A DNA stretch of 64,000 bases from positions 164,357-228,356 of the forward strand of contig NZ_BSTM01000005.1 of NCBI RefSeq assembly GCF_030269515.1, in the 5' to 3' direction. The translations under genes were made by a program, and so were the position numbers. The DNA is from Actinomadura sp. NBRC 104412 (GTDB taxonomy: Bacteria > Actinomycetota > Actinomycetes > Streptosporangiales > Streptosporangiaceae). A model generated the notes under the pieces. The model was given only the letters and a program-made list of their open reading frames with translations. It was not told the DNA's origin and ran no database searches. Shown here one piece after another: positions 44,952 through 54,022 of the stretch; the stretch's first letter is position 1, and every line of letters starts with the position of its first letter.

Positions 44952-44978
44952 GACCGCACCACCCCCAGGGATGGAGTG

Positions 44979-45023
44979 GAGGGCCGGTGGCCGCCCCCCG
45001 CCAAGAAGGAGCCACCGGCCCTC
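44979..45023. terminator. Strong 13-bp-stem hairpin
   Basis: GAGGGCCGGTGGC (44979-44991) pairs with GCCACCGGCCCTC (45011-45023) around a 19-nt loop. It lies between the convergent kinase and dapF genes and is a probable terminator. Confidence 0.7.
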
Positions 45024-45030
45024 GGCGCCG

Positions 45031-45060
45031 CTCGGATCGGGGCTCCCATCCCGGTCCGAG
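45031..45060. terminator. Third hairpin in the kinase-dapF gap
   Basis: CTCGGATCGGG pairs with CCCGGTCCGAG with one wobble, loop of 8 nt. It follows the preceding hairpin directly, giving a stack of three structures in 130 bp. Nothing gene-like is visible from 45061 to 45242. Confidence 0.5.
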
Positions 45061-45242
45061 CGGGCCTTCACCAGAGGGTGTGCACTACTGAAGGTAGCGC
45101 CTTTCGGTCCCAAAGGTGAGGGACACCCGTCCCGAACTTCTCGGGACCTTCCGGGTAGACCCCTCCAGGTCATCGGGTAGACCAGCTACGTCTGGACCGT
45201 ATGGGCAGATCAGGGGGCCTTGACGCGGCCGGGGCGGCCGTG

Positions 45243-46097
45243 TCAGGGACCGGTGATGCGGTCCAAAAAAATTTCGCCCTCGGCGACGAGGACGGCGGGT
45301 CCGCGGAGGTGCCCGGTGGTTCCGTCGAGGGTGACGTGGACACGGCCGCCCGGAACGTCCACCGTCCACTCTTCGACCTGCCCGGGTCGCGCCGTCCGGG
45401 AGGTCCCGCGTGCCTGGTGGGACGCGGCGGCGACGGCGGCGACGGTGCCGGTGCCGCAGGAACGGGTCTCGCCGGAGCCGCGCTCGTAGACCCGCATCTC
45501 CAGGTGGCGTTCGCCGATGGCCCGGTAGAACTCGACGTTCACGCCGTCGGGGAACTGGGCGGGGTCGTAGGAGGGGGGCCGGGTGAGGTCGAGCCCGGAC
45601 AGCGGCTCGTCGATCGCGCACGCCAGGTGCGGGTTGCCCATGGAGATCCGCTCGCCGGTGTACTGGTGTCCTGAGATGCTCGCATGGCCCGTTCCCAGGT
45701 ATTCGGGCGGTCCCATGTCCACGCTGACGTCACCGGAGGACCCCAGCGTGACGCGCCGCGGCCCGGCGCGGGTGGCGAGGTCCCATTCGCCGGGTGCCGC
45801 GAGGCCGGAGTCGACGAGGTAGCGGGCGAACACCCGGGCGCCGTTGCCGCACATCTCGGCGATGCCGCCGTCGGCGTTGCGGTAGTCCATGAACCATTCG
45901 GCCCGGCCCGCCATCGCCTCGATGGCGGGGTCGCCGGCGGCCTTGGTGCGGACGACGCGGAGCACGCCGTCGGCGCCGATCCCGGCGCGGCGGTCGCACA
46001 GCCGCGCGACGGCCCGCGGCGTCAGGTCGAGGACGCCGTCCGGATCCGGGAGGATCACGAAGTCGTTCTCGGTGCCGTGCCCCTTGACGAACCGCAT
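45243..46097 (-). CDS. dapF: Diaminopimelate epimerase
   Basis: A 284-aa enzyme converting LL- to meso-diaminopimelate for lysine and peptidoglycan. The two catalytic cysteines are in AEMCGNGARVFARYL (near residue 81) and GSGETRSCGTGTVAA (near 215). FVKGHGTENDFVILPD at the N-terminus is typical. The start is 7 nt after the miaA stop, so they are co-transcribed, an arrangement common in actinomycetes. Length is normal. Confidence 0.95.
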   Translation of the reverse strand: MRFVKGHGTENDFVILPDPDGVLDLTPRAVARLCDRRAGIGADGVLRVVRTKAAGDPAIEAMAGRAEWFMDYRNADGGIAEMCGNGARVFARYLVDSGLAAPGEWDLATRAGPRRVTLGSSGDVSVDMGPPEYLGTGHASISGHQYTGERISMGNPHLACAIDEPLSGLDLTRPPSYDPAQFPDGVNVEFYRAIGERHLEMRVYERGSGETRSCGTGTVAAVAAASHQARGTSRTARPGQVEEWTVDVPGGRVHVTLDGTTGHLRGPAVLVAEGEIFLDRITGP

Positions 46098-46104
46098 GTC
46101 CCGA

Positions 46105-47028
46105 TCATAGGCGCGCGGTCCGGCGCACCGTTGCGAGGGCCCGTTCGACGAGGTCGGGGGCGTCGTAGGGGAGCCAGCGCACCCGGGGGTCGCGCCGGAA
46201 CCAGGACTCCTGCCTGCGGGCGAAGCGCCGGGTCGCCCTGACCGTCTCCTCCTTGGCCCGTTCCTCCGTCCACTCTCCGGACAGGAACCGCAGCACCTGG
46301 GCGTATCCGAGCGCGCGCCCGGCGGTCAGGCCGTCCCTGAGGCCGGCCCTCTCCAGTTCGCGCACCTCGTCGACGAGCCCGGCCTCCCACATGCGTTCGA
46401 CGCGCAGCGCGATGCGGGCGTCCAGTTCGGGTCTGGGGACCGACAGCCCGATCTGGACGGCGCCGGCGTACCGGTACTCGTGGGCGGGCATGGACGCGCT
46501 GAACGGGCGGCCGGTGATCTCTATGACCTCCAGGGCGCGGACGATCCGCCGCCCGTTGCTGGGGAGGATCGCGGCGGCCGAGGCGGGGTCGCGGGCGCGC
46601 AGGCGCTCGTGCAGCGCCGCGGGGCCGTCGGCGGCCAGTTCCGCTTCCAGCCGGGCCCGGACGGCGGGGTCGGTGCCGGGGAACTCCAGGTGGTCGAGTG
46701 CGGCCCGAACGTACAGGCCGGAGCCGCCGACCAGCACGGGCACCCGCCCCCTGGCGCGGATCCCGGCGATGGCGGCGTCGCTGAGCCGCTGGTATTCGGC
46801 GACGCTGGCGGTGACGGTGACGTCCCAGATGTCCAGGAGATGGTGGGGCACACCGCGCATCTCGTCCGGGGTCAGCTTGGCGGTGCCGATGGACATGCCC
46901 CGGTACAGCTGCATGGAGTCGGCGTTGATCGCCTCGCCGTCCAGGCGCAGCGCGAGCTCCACCGCGAGGTCGGATTTGCCCGCCGCGGTGGGCCCCACCA
47001 CGGCGATCACGAGATCGTCGGTGTCCAT
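46105..47028 (-). CDS. miaA: tRNA dimethylallyltransferase
   Basis: A 307-aa enzyme that adds a dimethylallyl group to A37 of tRNAs reading UNN codons. Walker [16 protein letters not shown] lies at the N-terminus, then [41 protein letters not shown] and the tRNA-binding [23 protein letters not shown] segment; the tail is Arg/Trp-rich. I chose the ATG at 47028, just before the P-loop, as the family has almost no N-terminal extension. MiaB, encoded upstream, methylthiolates the same base, so the two act in sequence. Confidence 0.94.
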   Translation of the reverse strand: MDTDDLVIAVVGPTAAGKSDLAVELALRLDGEAINADSMQLYRGMSIGTAKLTPDEMRGVPHHLLDIWDVTVTASVAEYQRLSDAAIAGIRARGRVPVLVGGSGLYVRAALDHLEFPGTDPAVRARLEAELAADGPAALHERLRARDPASAAAILPSNGRRIVRALEVIEITGRPFSASMPAHEYRYAGAVQIGLSVPRPELDARIALRVERMWEAGLVDEVRELERAGLRDGLTAGRALGYAQVLRFLSGEWTEERAKEETVRATRRFARRQESWFRRDPRVRWLPYDAPDLVERALATVRRTARL

Positions 47029-47194
47029 CGGGGTCACGGAAGTGCCTGCTCGTTCAGGGCGGTCGTCATGGGCGAAGGGGCAATGGGTAGATATGCGGGG
47101 GTAAGGGCGTCGCGGCGGGTTCGCCGCGAACCGGGGGCCGCCGCCCCGCGGCGCCACGGAACACCACGAGACGAGGGATCCGGGGGGAAACCAC

Positions 47195-47434
47195 ATGTCC
47201 ATCGTCGACAGGGTGAAGGAAATGCTCGGCCAGCACGGCGACAAGGCCAAACAGGGCGTCGAGAAGGCCGGTGACATGGTCGACCGGAAGACGGGCGGCA
47301 AGTACTCCGAGCAGATCGACAAGGCGCAGCAGAAGGGCTCGGAGTACATCGACCGGCAGCAGGGCCAGGGACAGCAGGGACAGGGACAGCAGGGACAGGA
47401 GGAGCGCCGCCGTGACGAGGGCGACGGCGCCTAG
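47195..47434 (+). CDS. Small antitoxin-like (Rv0909-type) helical protein
   Basis: A 79-aa hydrophilic protein: [20 protein letters not shown] and [20 protein letters not shown] resemble the family annotated as antitoxin after Rv0909 of mycobacteria. The C-terminus has a Gln/Gly tract built from about three repeats of GQGQQ, then a charged tail. A GGGG-containing ribosome site precedes the ATG. No toxin gene is adjacent, so the antitoxin label should be taken loosely. It lies on the opposite strand to the miaB-miaA genes around it. Confidence 0.75.
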   Translation: MSIVDRVKEMLGQHGDKAKQGVEKAGDMVDRKTGGKYSEQIDKAQQKGSEYIDRQQGQGQQGQGQQGQEERRRDEGDGA

Positions 47435-47488
47435 CCGCCACCGGGGATGGGGCGCCGGGTCGTTCCCCGCGCGGGGCGCCGGGCGCGG

Positions 47489-48250
47489 TCATGGCCGCGC
47501 CTGGGGGGACGTGTCCGCCGGCGCCGGGGCCGCCGCGAGCCGCCAGGTGGCCACGAGATAGCCGACGCCGTAGGGCGCCTCGTAGGCGAGCAGTTCCGCG
47601 TTGGCGACCCGCGCCGGTTCCGTGGGCGTGGTGGCGCCCGCCAGGACTTGCCACGCCGCCCGCCCGGCGGCCTGGAGCTCCAGGGACGTCCGGGGGTCCA
47701 GGCCGGCCAGGGCGGCGGTGTCGGCGTGCTTGAACGCCTCGGCCACGGCCGCGTCGTACGCCTCGGCGCGCGGGTCGAGGTAGCCGGGGGCCTTCGTGCT
47801 CAGGCAGGCCGAGCCGTCCCCCATCACCAGCAGCGCCACACGTTCGGCTGTACGCGACAGGTCGCGGCCTAGGTCGAGGCAGTCCCGCGTGGCCGCGTCG
47901 TAGGCGACCGACTGGAAGAACGCGGGCTGGACGCCGCTTCCGTACTCGTCCAGGAGCCAGCGGCCGATGGTCAGCGACAGCGGCAGCGGCTCCCCGCCTC
48001 CGCCGAAAACGAGGTCGAGCCCAAAGGGACGCAGGCTCCCGGCGGAATCGGGAGGGAAGGTCCGCGTGGCCGTATCGCCGCCCACCACGACCAGTTTCGC
48101 TCCCCCGCCGTCCGCCGACAGCCCCTTGGTCAGCTCTTGCACGGCCAAGCGGCAGGCCGCCCGCACACCGTCCAGTTCGGGAGCGGCCTCACCGGCCATC
48201 TCCGGTACGAGCAAGGGCGGATGCGGACAGACGGCCGCGAAGGTCAACAT
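47489..48250 (-). CDS. Class III extradiol dioxygenase-like protein
   Basis: A 253-aa protein starting LTFAAVCPHPPLLVPEMAG, with VVVGGDTATRTFP, a VAYDAATRDCLDLGRDL segment and LLVMGDGSACLSTKAPGYLD. The fold matches LigB/Memo-type proteins, and an actinobacterial group of this kind is regularly found between miaB and miaA, as here. The metal-binding His of true dioxygenases is only partly evident (HPP near residue 10), so catalysis is uncertain. It begins 12 nt after the miaB stop and is probably co-transcribed. Confidence 0.75.
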   Translation of the reverse strand: MLTFAAVCPHPPLLVPEMAGEAAPELDGVRAACRLAVQELTKGLSADGGGAKLVVVGGDTATRTFPPDSAGSLRPFGLDLVFGGGGEPLPLSLTIGRWLLDEYGSGVQPAFFQSVAYDAATRDCLDLGRDLSRTAERVALLVMGDGSACLSTKAPGYLDPRAEAYDAAVAEAFKHADTAALAGLDPRTSLELQAAGRAAWQVLAGATTPTEPARVANAELLAYEAPYGVGYLVATWRLAAAPAPADTSPQARP

Positions 48251-48262
48251 GCGCGCGACGGC

Positions 48263-49807
48263 CTACCCGCAGGTGGAGCAACCGGAGGCCGCGGCCTCCA
48301 GCGCGACCGGGGTCGTGGGACGTCCGATGGTGGGCATGCCCAGCGAAACGCCCTTCGGCGCACCGCCGCCCTGCCGTGCCTCCCAGGCGTCCCCTGCGCG
48401 CGTGCGCCGTACCGACCGGGCGGGCTTGTCGGCGACCAGGTGGTGCGGCGCCGCGTAGGTGACCTCGACCGTGACCATGTCGCCTGGGCGGACGGGCTCG
48501 TCCGGCACGCGGAAGTGGACGAGGCGGTTGTCCCGCGCGCGCCCGGACAGGCGGCGGGTGGCGCCGTCCTTCCGGCCCTCGCCCTCGGCCACCAGTACCT
48601 CCACGGTGCGGCCGATCTGCTTCTTGTTCTCCTCCCAGGAGATCTCCTCCTGGAGGGCGACCAGCCGCTCGTACCGTTCCTGGACGACCTCCTTGGGCAC
48701 CTGGTCGTCCATGGTGGCCGCCGGTGTGCCGGGACGCTTGGAGTACTGGAACGTGAACGCCCCGGAGAACCGCGCCTCGCGCACCACGTGCAGGGTCTGC
48801 TCGAAGTCCGCCTCGGTCTCGCCGGGGAAGCCCACGATGATGTCGGTGGTGATCGCGGCGTCCGGGATGGCGGCACGCACCTTCTCGATGATGCTTAGAT
48901 AGCGCTCCTGCCGGTACGAGCGGCGCATGGCCCGCAGCACCGGATCCGCGCCCGACTGCAAGGGCATGTGCAGGGACGGCATGACGTTCGGCGTCTCCGC
49001 CATGGCGGCGATGACGTCGTCCGTGAAGTCCCTGGGGTGAGGGGAGGTGAACCGCACCCGCTCAAGGCCGTCCACTTCACCGCACGCGCGCAGCAGTCCC
49101 GCGAAGGCGGACTGGCCGCCCGCGGTCATGTCGCGCACCTCCTGCGGCGCGGACGCCAGGGCGCCGAAGCCCGATCCGTAGGCGTTGACGTTCTGGCCGA
49201 GCAGCGTCACCTCCAGGACGCCCTCGGCGACCAGCGCCTCCACCTCGGCCAGGATCTCCCCCGGACGGCGGTCCCGCTCCTTGCCGCGCAGCGCCGGGAC
49301 GATGCAGAACGTGCAGGTGTTGTTACAGCCCACCGAGATCGACACCCACGCGGCGTACGGGGACTCCCGGCGCGTCGGCAGGGTCGAGGGGAAGGTCACC
49401 AGGGACTCTTCGATCTCGACCTGCGCCTCGTCCCGGATCCGGGCGCGCTCCAGCAGCGCGGGAAGCGACCCGATGTTGTGCGTACCGAAGACCACATCGA
49501 CCCAGGGGGCGCGCTTGACGATGGCGTCCCTGTCCTTCTGCGCCAGGCAGCCGCCCACCGCGATCTGCATGCCGGGACGGCCGTCCTTGACGGGACGCAG
49601 ATGGCCGAGATTGCCGTAGAGGCGGTTGTCGGCGTTCTCCCGTACCGCGCAGGTGTTGAAGACGACGACGTCGGGCTCGGTGTCCTCGGCCCTGACGTAC
49701 CCCGCGTCCTCCAGCAGGCCCGCCAGCCGCTCGGAATCGTGGACGTTCATCTGGCACCCGTAGGTACGGATCTCGTACGTGCGGGCGGTCTCCATAGGCG
49801 CATTCAT
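48263..49807 (-). CDS. miaB: tRNA methylthiotransferase
   Basis: About 514 aa. The N-terminal UPF0004 domain has [38 protein letters not shown] and [11 protein letters not shown], three cysteines that bind one 4Fe-4S cluster. The radical SAM domain has [17 protein letters not shown] (CxxxCxxC) and the C-terminal TRAM domain includes [17 protein letters not shown]. It converts i6A37 to ms2i6A37 in tRNA after MiaA. A C-terminal extension of about 45 residues ends GCSTCG, unusual for the family. I prefer the ATG at 49807; a GTG upstream is possible. Confidence 0.95.
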   Translation of the reverse strand: MNAPMETARTYEIRTYGCQMNVHDSERLAGLLEDAGYVRAEDTEPDVVVFNTCAVRENADNRLYGNLGHLRPVKDGRPGMQIAVGGCLAQKDRDAIVKRAPWVDVVFGTHNIGSLPALLERARIRDEAQVEIEESLVTFPSTLPTRRESPYAAWVSISVGCNNTCTFCIVPALRGKERDRRPGEILAEVEALVAEGVLEVTLLGQNVNAYGSGFGALASAPQEVRDMTAGGQSAFAGLLRACGEVDGLERVRFTSPHPRDFTDDVIAAMAETPNVMPSLHMPLQSGADPVLRAMRRSYRQERYLSIIEKVRAAIPDAAITTDIIVGFPGETEADFEQTLHVVREARFSGAFTFQYSKRPGTPAATMDDQVPKEVVQERYERLVALQEEISWEENKKQIGRTVEVLVAEGEGRKDGATRRLSGRARDNRLVHFRVPDEPVRPGDMVTVEVTYAAPHHLVADKPARSVRRTRAGDAWEARQGGGAPKGVSLGMPTIGRPTTPVALEAAASGCSTCG

Positions 49808-50072
49808 GACAGTCACCAAGGTTACGCGCCACGGCCCCTATGCGCGCACGCGCCGAAACCCGCCGGGCGCCCGGCGTCGGCCGTTCCGGGCGGAGAAGTG
49901 ATCAAGCTGGTCAACGGCCGGTTACCCGGCGATCAAGTGTTCACAACGAGCTTCGCGGCCCCTCCCGCCCGGCCGATCACCTTCCGTCCGGAAACCCCGA
50001 TCGTGGCGCCGACGTGGGGATTCGTGATCGGATCGGTACCGCGCCGAAAGCGGAGGGCAGGAAATGATGACG

Positions 50073-50078
50073 TAAAGT
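50073..50078 (+). promoter_or_regulatory. Candidate -10 element giving a leaderless gluA mRNA
   Basis: TAAAGT ends 8 nt before the gluA ATG and no ribosome site is visible before that ATG. A start of transcription at or next to the ATG would give a leaderless message, which is common in actinobacteria. No good -35 is seen. Confidence 0.35.
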
Positions 50079-50086
50079 CCGGCTGC

Positions 50087-50890
50087 ATGACCGACAGCGG
50101 AGACGGACCCGAGCTCACCAAGGACGGCGGGTCCCGGGACGACAGCGCGAACGGCGCGCCCCTGGTCGTGATGAAGCATGTCAACAAGCACTTCGGTGAT
50201 CTGCACGTGCTCAAGGACATCAACCTCACGGTCGACCGGGGCGAGGTGGTGGTGGTCATCGGCCCCTCCGGCGGCGGGAAGTCGACCCTGTGCCGGTCGA
50301 TCAACCGGCTGGAGCCGATCGACGACGGCGTGATCATGGTGGACGGCAAGGAACTCCCCCGGGAGGGCGGCGAGCTGGCCAAGCTGCGCGCCGACGTGGG
50401 GATGGTGTTCCAGTCGTTCAACCTGTTCGCCCACAAGACCATCCTCGACAACGTCACGCTGGGCCCGATCAAGGTCCGCAAGGTCGCCAAGCAGGAGGCC
50501 GAGCAGCACGCCATGGAGCTGCTGGAGCGGGTCGGGATCGCCAACCAGGCGCAGAAGTACCCGGCCCAGCTTTCGGGCGGCCAGCAGCAGCGCGCGGCGA
50601 TCGCCCGCTCGCTGGCGATGAAGCCCAAGCTCATGCTGTTCGACGAGCCGACCTCGGCGCTGGACCCGGAGATGGTCAACGAGGTGCTGGACGTCATGAC
50701 CGGGCTGGCCGGGGAGGGCATGACGATGATCGTGGTGACCCACGAAATGGGCTTCGCCCGGCGGGCCGCCCAGAAGGTCGTGTTCATGGCCGACGGCCAG
50801 ATCGTCGAAGAGAACACCCCCGACGAGTTCTTCACCAACGCGCGCACCGACCGCGCCAAGGACTTCCTGTCCAAAATCCTTACCCATTGA
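50087..50890 (+). CDS. gluA: Glutamate-type ABC transporter ATP-binding protein
   Basis: A 267-aa polar amino acid ABC ATPase. Walker A GPSGGGKSTLCRSINRLEP, Q-loop GMVFQSFNLFAHKT, signature LSGGQQQRAAIARSL, Walker B LMLFDEPTSALDPE and switch His VTHEMGFARRAA are all present. It couples ATP hydrolysis to uptake through the membrane subunits encoded downstream. The arrangement ATPase - binding protein - two permeases matches gluABCD of Corynebacterium. The first 25 residues are acidic and not conserved. Confidence 0.92.
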   Translation: MTDSGDGPELTKDGGSRDDSANGAPLVVMKHVNKHFGDLHVLKDINLTVDRGEVVVVIGPSGGGKSTLCRSINRLEPIDDGVIMVDGKELPREGGELAKLRADVGMVFQSFNLFAHKTILDNVTLGPIKVRKVAKQEAEQHAMELLERVGIANQAQKYPAQLSGGQQQRAAIARSLAMKPKLMLFDEPTSALDPEMVNEVLDVMTGLAGEGMTMIVVTHEMGFARRAAQKVVFMADGQIVEENTPDEFFTNARTDRAKDFLSKILTH

Positions 50891-51014
50891 TCATCTTTAT
50901 CGATCGGTCGGCTCGAGTGACGTGATGACCCCCGTACGTCGAATACGTCGAAGGATCACCCCGAGCCGCGGCCCAGGCAGTAGGCACCGGCAGAAGCAGA
51001 GGGAGAACGAGCAA

Positions 51015-51884
51015 ATGCGAGTACGTCGTTTCGGCGCCGTCATCGGCGCGGCGACCGCGCTGGCGATGGCCCTGACCGCGTGTGGGAGCGACACCGAGAG
51101 CACCCAGGCCACGACCGTCGTCCAGAAGGCCAAGGACTCGAAGAAGCTGGTCGTGGGCATCAAATACGACCAGCCGGCGCTCGGCCTGAAGAAGCCCGAC
51201 GGCACCTTCGAGGGCTTCGACGTCGACGTCGCCAAGTACATCGCCAAGGAGCTGGGCGTCCCCGAGAGCGGCATCACCTTCAAGGAGACGACCTCCGCCA
51301 ACCGCGAGTCGTTCCTCGGCGGAGGCCAGGTCGACCTGGTGGTCGCCACCTACTCCATCACCGACGCCCGCAAGAAGCAGGTCACCTTCGCCGGCCCGTA
51401 CTACGTGGCCGCGCAGGACACGATGGTCCTGGCCGACAACGACGACATCAAGACCGCCCAGGACCTCAAGGGCAAGCGGCTGTGCAAGGCCGCCGGGTCC
51501 AACTCGTTCCGCCGCGTCACCGAGGGCCCGCCGGACGGCAAGCTGGCCATCTCCGGGGTCAAGCTGGTCGACGCCTCCAGCTACTCCGAGTGCGTCGCCA
51601 AGCTCAAGGCCGGCGCGCTGGACGCGGTGAGCACCGACGACCTGATCCTGGCCGGGTTCGCCAACACCCAGAAGGGCCAGTTCAAGGTCATCAACAACCC
51701 GATCAGCGAGGAGAAGTACGGCGTCGGGATCAAGAAGGGTGACACCGAGACCTGCGAGGCGGTCAACAAGGCGCTCACCAAGATGTACCAGGACGGCACG
51801 GCCAAGACCCTCCTGGAGAAGCACTTCGCCGGCACCGGCCTGCAACTGAAGACCACCGTCCCGCAGTTCGAGGGCTGCGCCTGA
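51015..51884 (+). CDS. gluB: Glutamate-type substrate-binding lipoprotein
   Basis: A 289-aa family 3 solute-binding protein. The signal peptide MRVRRFGAVIGAATALAMAL ends in a lipobox, LTAC, so it is anchored outside the membrane. The mature part has VGIKYDQPALGLKKPDGTFE, GFDVDVAKYIA, a DLVVATYSIT motif and DLKGKRLCKAAGSNSF. Two cysteines (near residues 157 and 195) could form a disulfide. GGGAG precedes the ATG. Glutamate specificity is inferred from gene order and likeness to GluB. Confidence 0.9.
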   Translation: MRVRRFGAVIGAATALAMALTACGSDTESTQATTVVQKAKDSKKLVVGIKYDQPALGLKKPDGTFEGFDVDVAKYIAKELGVPESGITFKETTSANRESFLGGGQVDLVVATYSITDARKKQVTFAGPYYVAAQDTMVLADNDDIKTAQDLKGKRLCKAAGSNSFRRVTEGPPDGKLAISGVKLVDASSYSECVAKLKAGALDAVSTDDLILAGFANTQKGQFKVINNPISEEKYGVGIKKGDTETCEAVNKALTKMYQDGTAKTLLEKHFAGTGLQLKTTVPQFEGCA

Positions 51885-51993
51885 TCCAGGCCCGTTCCCG
51901 GCCGGGCCGTCGTGCCCGCCGCCCGCCCGCAAGCGTCCCGCGGCGGCGCGCACCGGCCGGGACCCGTGCCTGGCGCAGGCGAGGTCCGCCGTT

Positions 51994-52034
51994 CCGGAGC
52001 GCTCCCCGGACGACCCGACCGGGGAGCGCTCCGG
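51994..52034. promoter_or_regulatory. 16-bp-stem hairpin between gluB and gluC
   Basis: CCGGAGCGCTCCCCGG (51994-52009) and CCGGGGAGCGCTCCGG (52019-52034) are a perfect inverted repeat around a 9-nt loop. It lies 110 nt after the gluB stop and 25 nt before the gluC start. No U-tract follows. Such structures after a binding-protein gene often cause partial termination or protect the upstream message. Confidence 0.75.
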
Positions 52035-52059
52035 GCATCCCGACCCCCGCTGGAACCCC

Positions 52060-52761
52060 ATGGATCAGCTACTCGACCTGTTCAACTTCAGCTCGGTCTT
52101 CGACGAGCGCGACCAGCTCCTCGACGGCTTCTGGGCGACCATCCGCCTGGCGGCCCTCTCGGCGGTGCTGTCCCTCATCATCGGCACGATCCTGGCGTCC
52201 TTCCGGGTCTCGCCCGTGCCGGTGCTGCGGACGGTCGGCACCGCCTACGTCAACGTCCTGCGCAACACCCCGCTGACCCTGGTGCTGCTGATGTGCAGCC
52301 TCGGCCTGAACGACATCCTCGCGCTGACGTTCTCCGACAGCACCTCCACCAGCTACTACTGGTGGGCGGTCCTGGGGTTGTCGGGGTACACCGGCGCGTT
52401 CGTCTGCGAGGCGCTGCGCTCGGGCATCAACACGGTGCCGCTCGGCCAGGCGGAGGCGGCGCGCTCGATCGGCCTGTCCTTCTTCCAGTCGCTGCGGCTG
52501 ATCATCCTGCCCCAGGCGTTCCGCTCGGTGATCGCGCCGCTGGGCAGCATCCTGATCGCGATGATCAAGAACACCACGGTGGCGAGCGCCGCCAGCTACG
52601 CCGAGGCCGCCTCGGTGATGAAGACCCTGCTCGACCAGCCGTCCTTCCAGGGCGGGGCGCTCCCGCTGTTCATCGGCGTCGCGATCGCCTTCATGGTCCT
52701 GACCCTGCCGACCGGCTTCTTCTTCGGCTGGCTGGCCAAGCGGATGGCGGTGGCGCGATGA
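52060..52761 (+). CDS. gluC: Glutamate-type ABC permease subunit GluC
   Basis: A 233-aa polar amino acid permease with about five membrane helices. The ABC-contacting EAA loop is EAARSIGLSFFQSLRLIILP near residues 135-155. NVLRNTPLTLVLLM and MIKNTTVASAASYAEA are family hallmarks. Its stop overlaps the gluD start (ATGA), fitting equal synthesis of the two permease halves. No clear ribosome site precedes the ATG, which lies 25 nt after a stable hairpin. Confidence 0.9.
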   Translation: MDQLLDLFNFSSVFDERDQLLDGFWATIRLAALSAVLSLIIGTILASFRVSPVPVLRTVGTAYVNVLRNTPLTLVLLMCSLGLNDILALTFSDSTSTSYYWWAVLGLSGYTGAFVCEALRSGINTVPLGQAEAARSIGLSFFQSLRLIILPQAFRSVIAPLGSILIAMIKNTTVASAASYAEAASVMKTLLDQPSFQGGALPLFIGVAIAFMVLTLPTGFFFGWLAKRMAVAR

Positions 52762-53750
52762 ACCGCGAGGCGAACGTTCTGTTCGACATCCCGGGCCCGC
52801 GGGCGCGGGCCCGCAACCAGGTCCTGACCGTGGTGTCCGGGGTGATCCTGGTCGCCGTGATCGTCGCGCTGGCATGGCGGCTGAACACCCGCGGCCAGTG
52901 GGAGGGCTCGCTGTGGAGCCCGTTCCTGGAAGGCGACGTCTGGACGAACCTGATCCTGCCCGGCCTGTGGAACACGGTGAAGGCCGCGGCCGTGGCCTCG
53001 GTCCTGGCCCTGCTGTTCGGCGTGGTGTTCGGGCTGGCCAGGCTGTCGGACCACTGGTGGATCCGGATCCCGGCGGGCGCGGTCGTGGAGTTCTTCCGCG
53101 CCATCCCGCTGCTGATCCTGATCTTCCTGGCGTTCTTCATCCCGAACAAGATCAGCCCGGTGATCGCCCAGTCCCCCTTCGGCACCTTCCAGCGGGTCAT
53201 GGTGGACACCTTCGGCTGGATCTTCGGCATCGAGATCACCGCCGGTGTGATCACCGTGCCGGCGTTCGCCGCCGTGGTGTTCGGCCTGGTGCTCTACAAC
53301 GGGTCGGTGCTGGCCGAGGTGTTCCGGGCCGGGATCAACTCGATCCCCAAGGGCCAGTCCGAGGCGGCCTACTCCATCGGGCTCCGCAAGAACGGCGTGC
53401 TGCGGCTGGTGCTGCTCCCGCAGGCCGTCACGGTCATGATGCCGGCGATCGTCAGCCAGCTCGTGGTGCTGCTCAAGGACACCGCGCTCGGCTTCATCAT
53501 CGCCTACTCCGAGCTGCTCCAGGCCGGGTTCAAGCAGATCCCGCCCAACTACGGCAACAACGTGCTGCAGGCGGGCATCGTGGTCGCGGTCATCTACATC
53601 ACGATGAACATGCTGATCAGCATGCTGGCGAACCGGCTCGAGGCGCGCAGCCGGCGCAGCCGCAGGACCGCCGCCAAGACGATCGGCACCGGCACCGGGG
53701 CGCCGCCCGCCGCCGGCATGTCCGTCGCCGGTCAGACCCCGAGCACCTGA
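52758..53750 (+). CDS. gluD: Glutamate-type ABC permease subunit GluD
   Basis: A 330-aa permease with an N-terminal helix and five to six further helices. FFRAIPLLILIFLAFF and the EAA loop EAAYSIGLRKNGVLRLVLLP are present, then LLKDTALGFIIAYSELLQAG. Compared with GluC it has an additional N-terminal segment and a hydrophilic Thr/Gly/Ala-rich tail of about 35 residues. It would pair with GluC to form the channel. A strong terminator follows 23 bp after the stop. Confidence 0.9.
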   Translation: MNREANVLFDIPGPRARARNQVLTVVSGVILVAVIVALAWRLNTRGQWEGSLWSPFLEGDVWTNLILPGLWNTVKAAAVASVLALLFGVVFGLARLSDHWWIRIPAGAVVEFFRAIPLLILIFLAFFIPNKISPVIAQSPFGTFQRVMVDTFGWIFGIEITAGVITVPAFAAVVFGLVLYNGSVLAEVFRAGINSIPKGQSEAAYSIGLRKNGVLRLVLLPQAVTVMMPAIVSQLVVLLKDTALGFIIAYSELLQAGFKQIPPNYGNNVLQAGIVVAVIYITMNMLISMLANRLEARSRRSRRTAAKTIGTGTGAPPAAGMSVAGQTPST

Positions 53751-53772
53751 TCGGCGCCCGTACGGAACGGCC

Positions 53773-53807
53773 GGAAGGGGCCACCGCGTGACGCGGTGGC
53801 CCCTTCC
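53773..53807 (+). terminator. Terminator of the glu operon
   Basis: GGAAGGGGCCACCGCG (53773-53788), a TGA loop and CGCGGTGGCCCCTTCC (53792-53807) make a perfect 16-bp stem with a 3-nt loop. It is the most stable terminator-like hairpin in the window and sits just after gluD. Confidence 0.9.
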
Positions 53808-54022
53808 GTATCCGCGGCCCCCGGGGCCGGTCGTGGCACCGGTCTCTCCCGGTCGCTGAGAAGGCCGCTGGGACGGCGTGGGAAGGGACCTCGGCTCCTC
53901 ACCCGGCGAGCCGACGGCGAGGCGCCCTGGCCGCCGCTCACCCTGTGAACGGCTTGTATCTTTCCAAGGTCAACTGCCCAGTCATGGCCCCAACGGATCC
54001 CCGTATGCGGGACGATTCGCAT

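Noticed and set aside
47195..47434. Complete toxin-antitoxin pair around the Rv0909-like gene
   Set aside because: No toxin-like gene is adjacent; the neighbours are miaA and the dioxygenase-like gene on the other strand.
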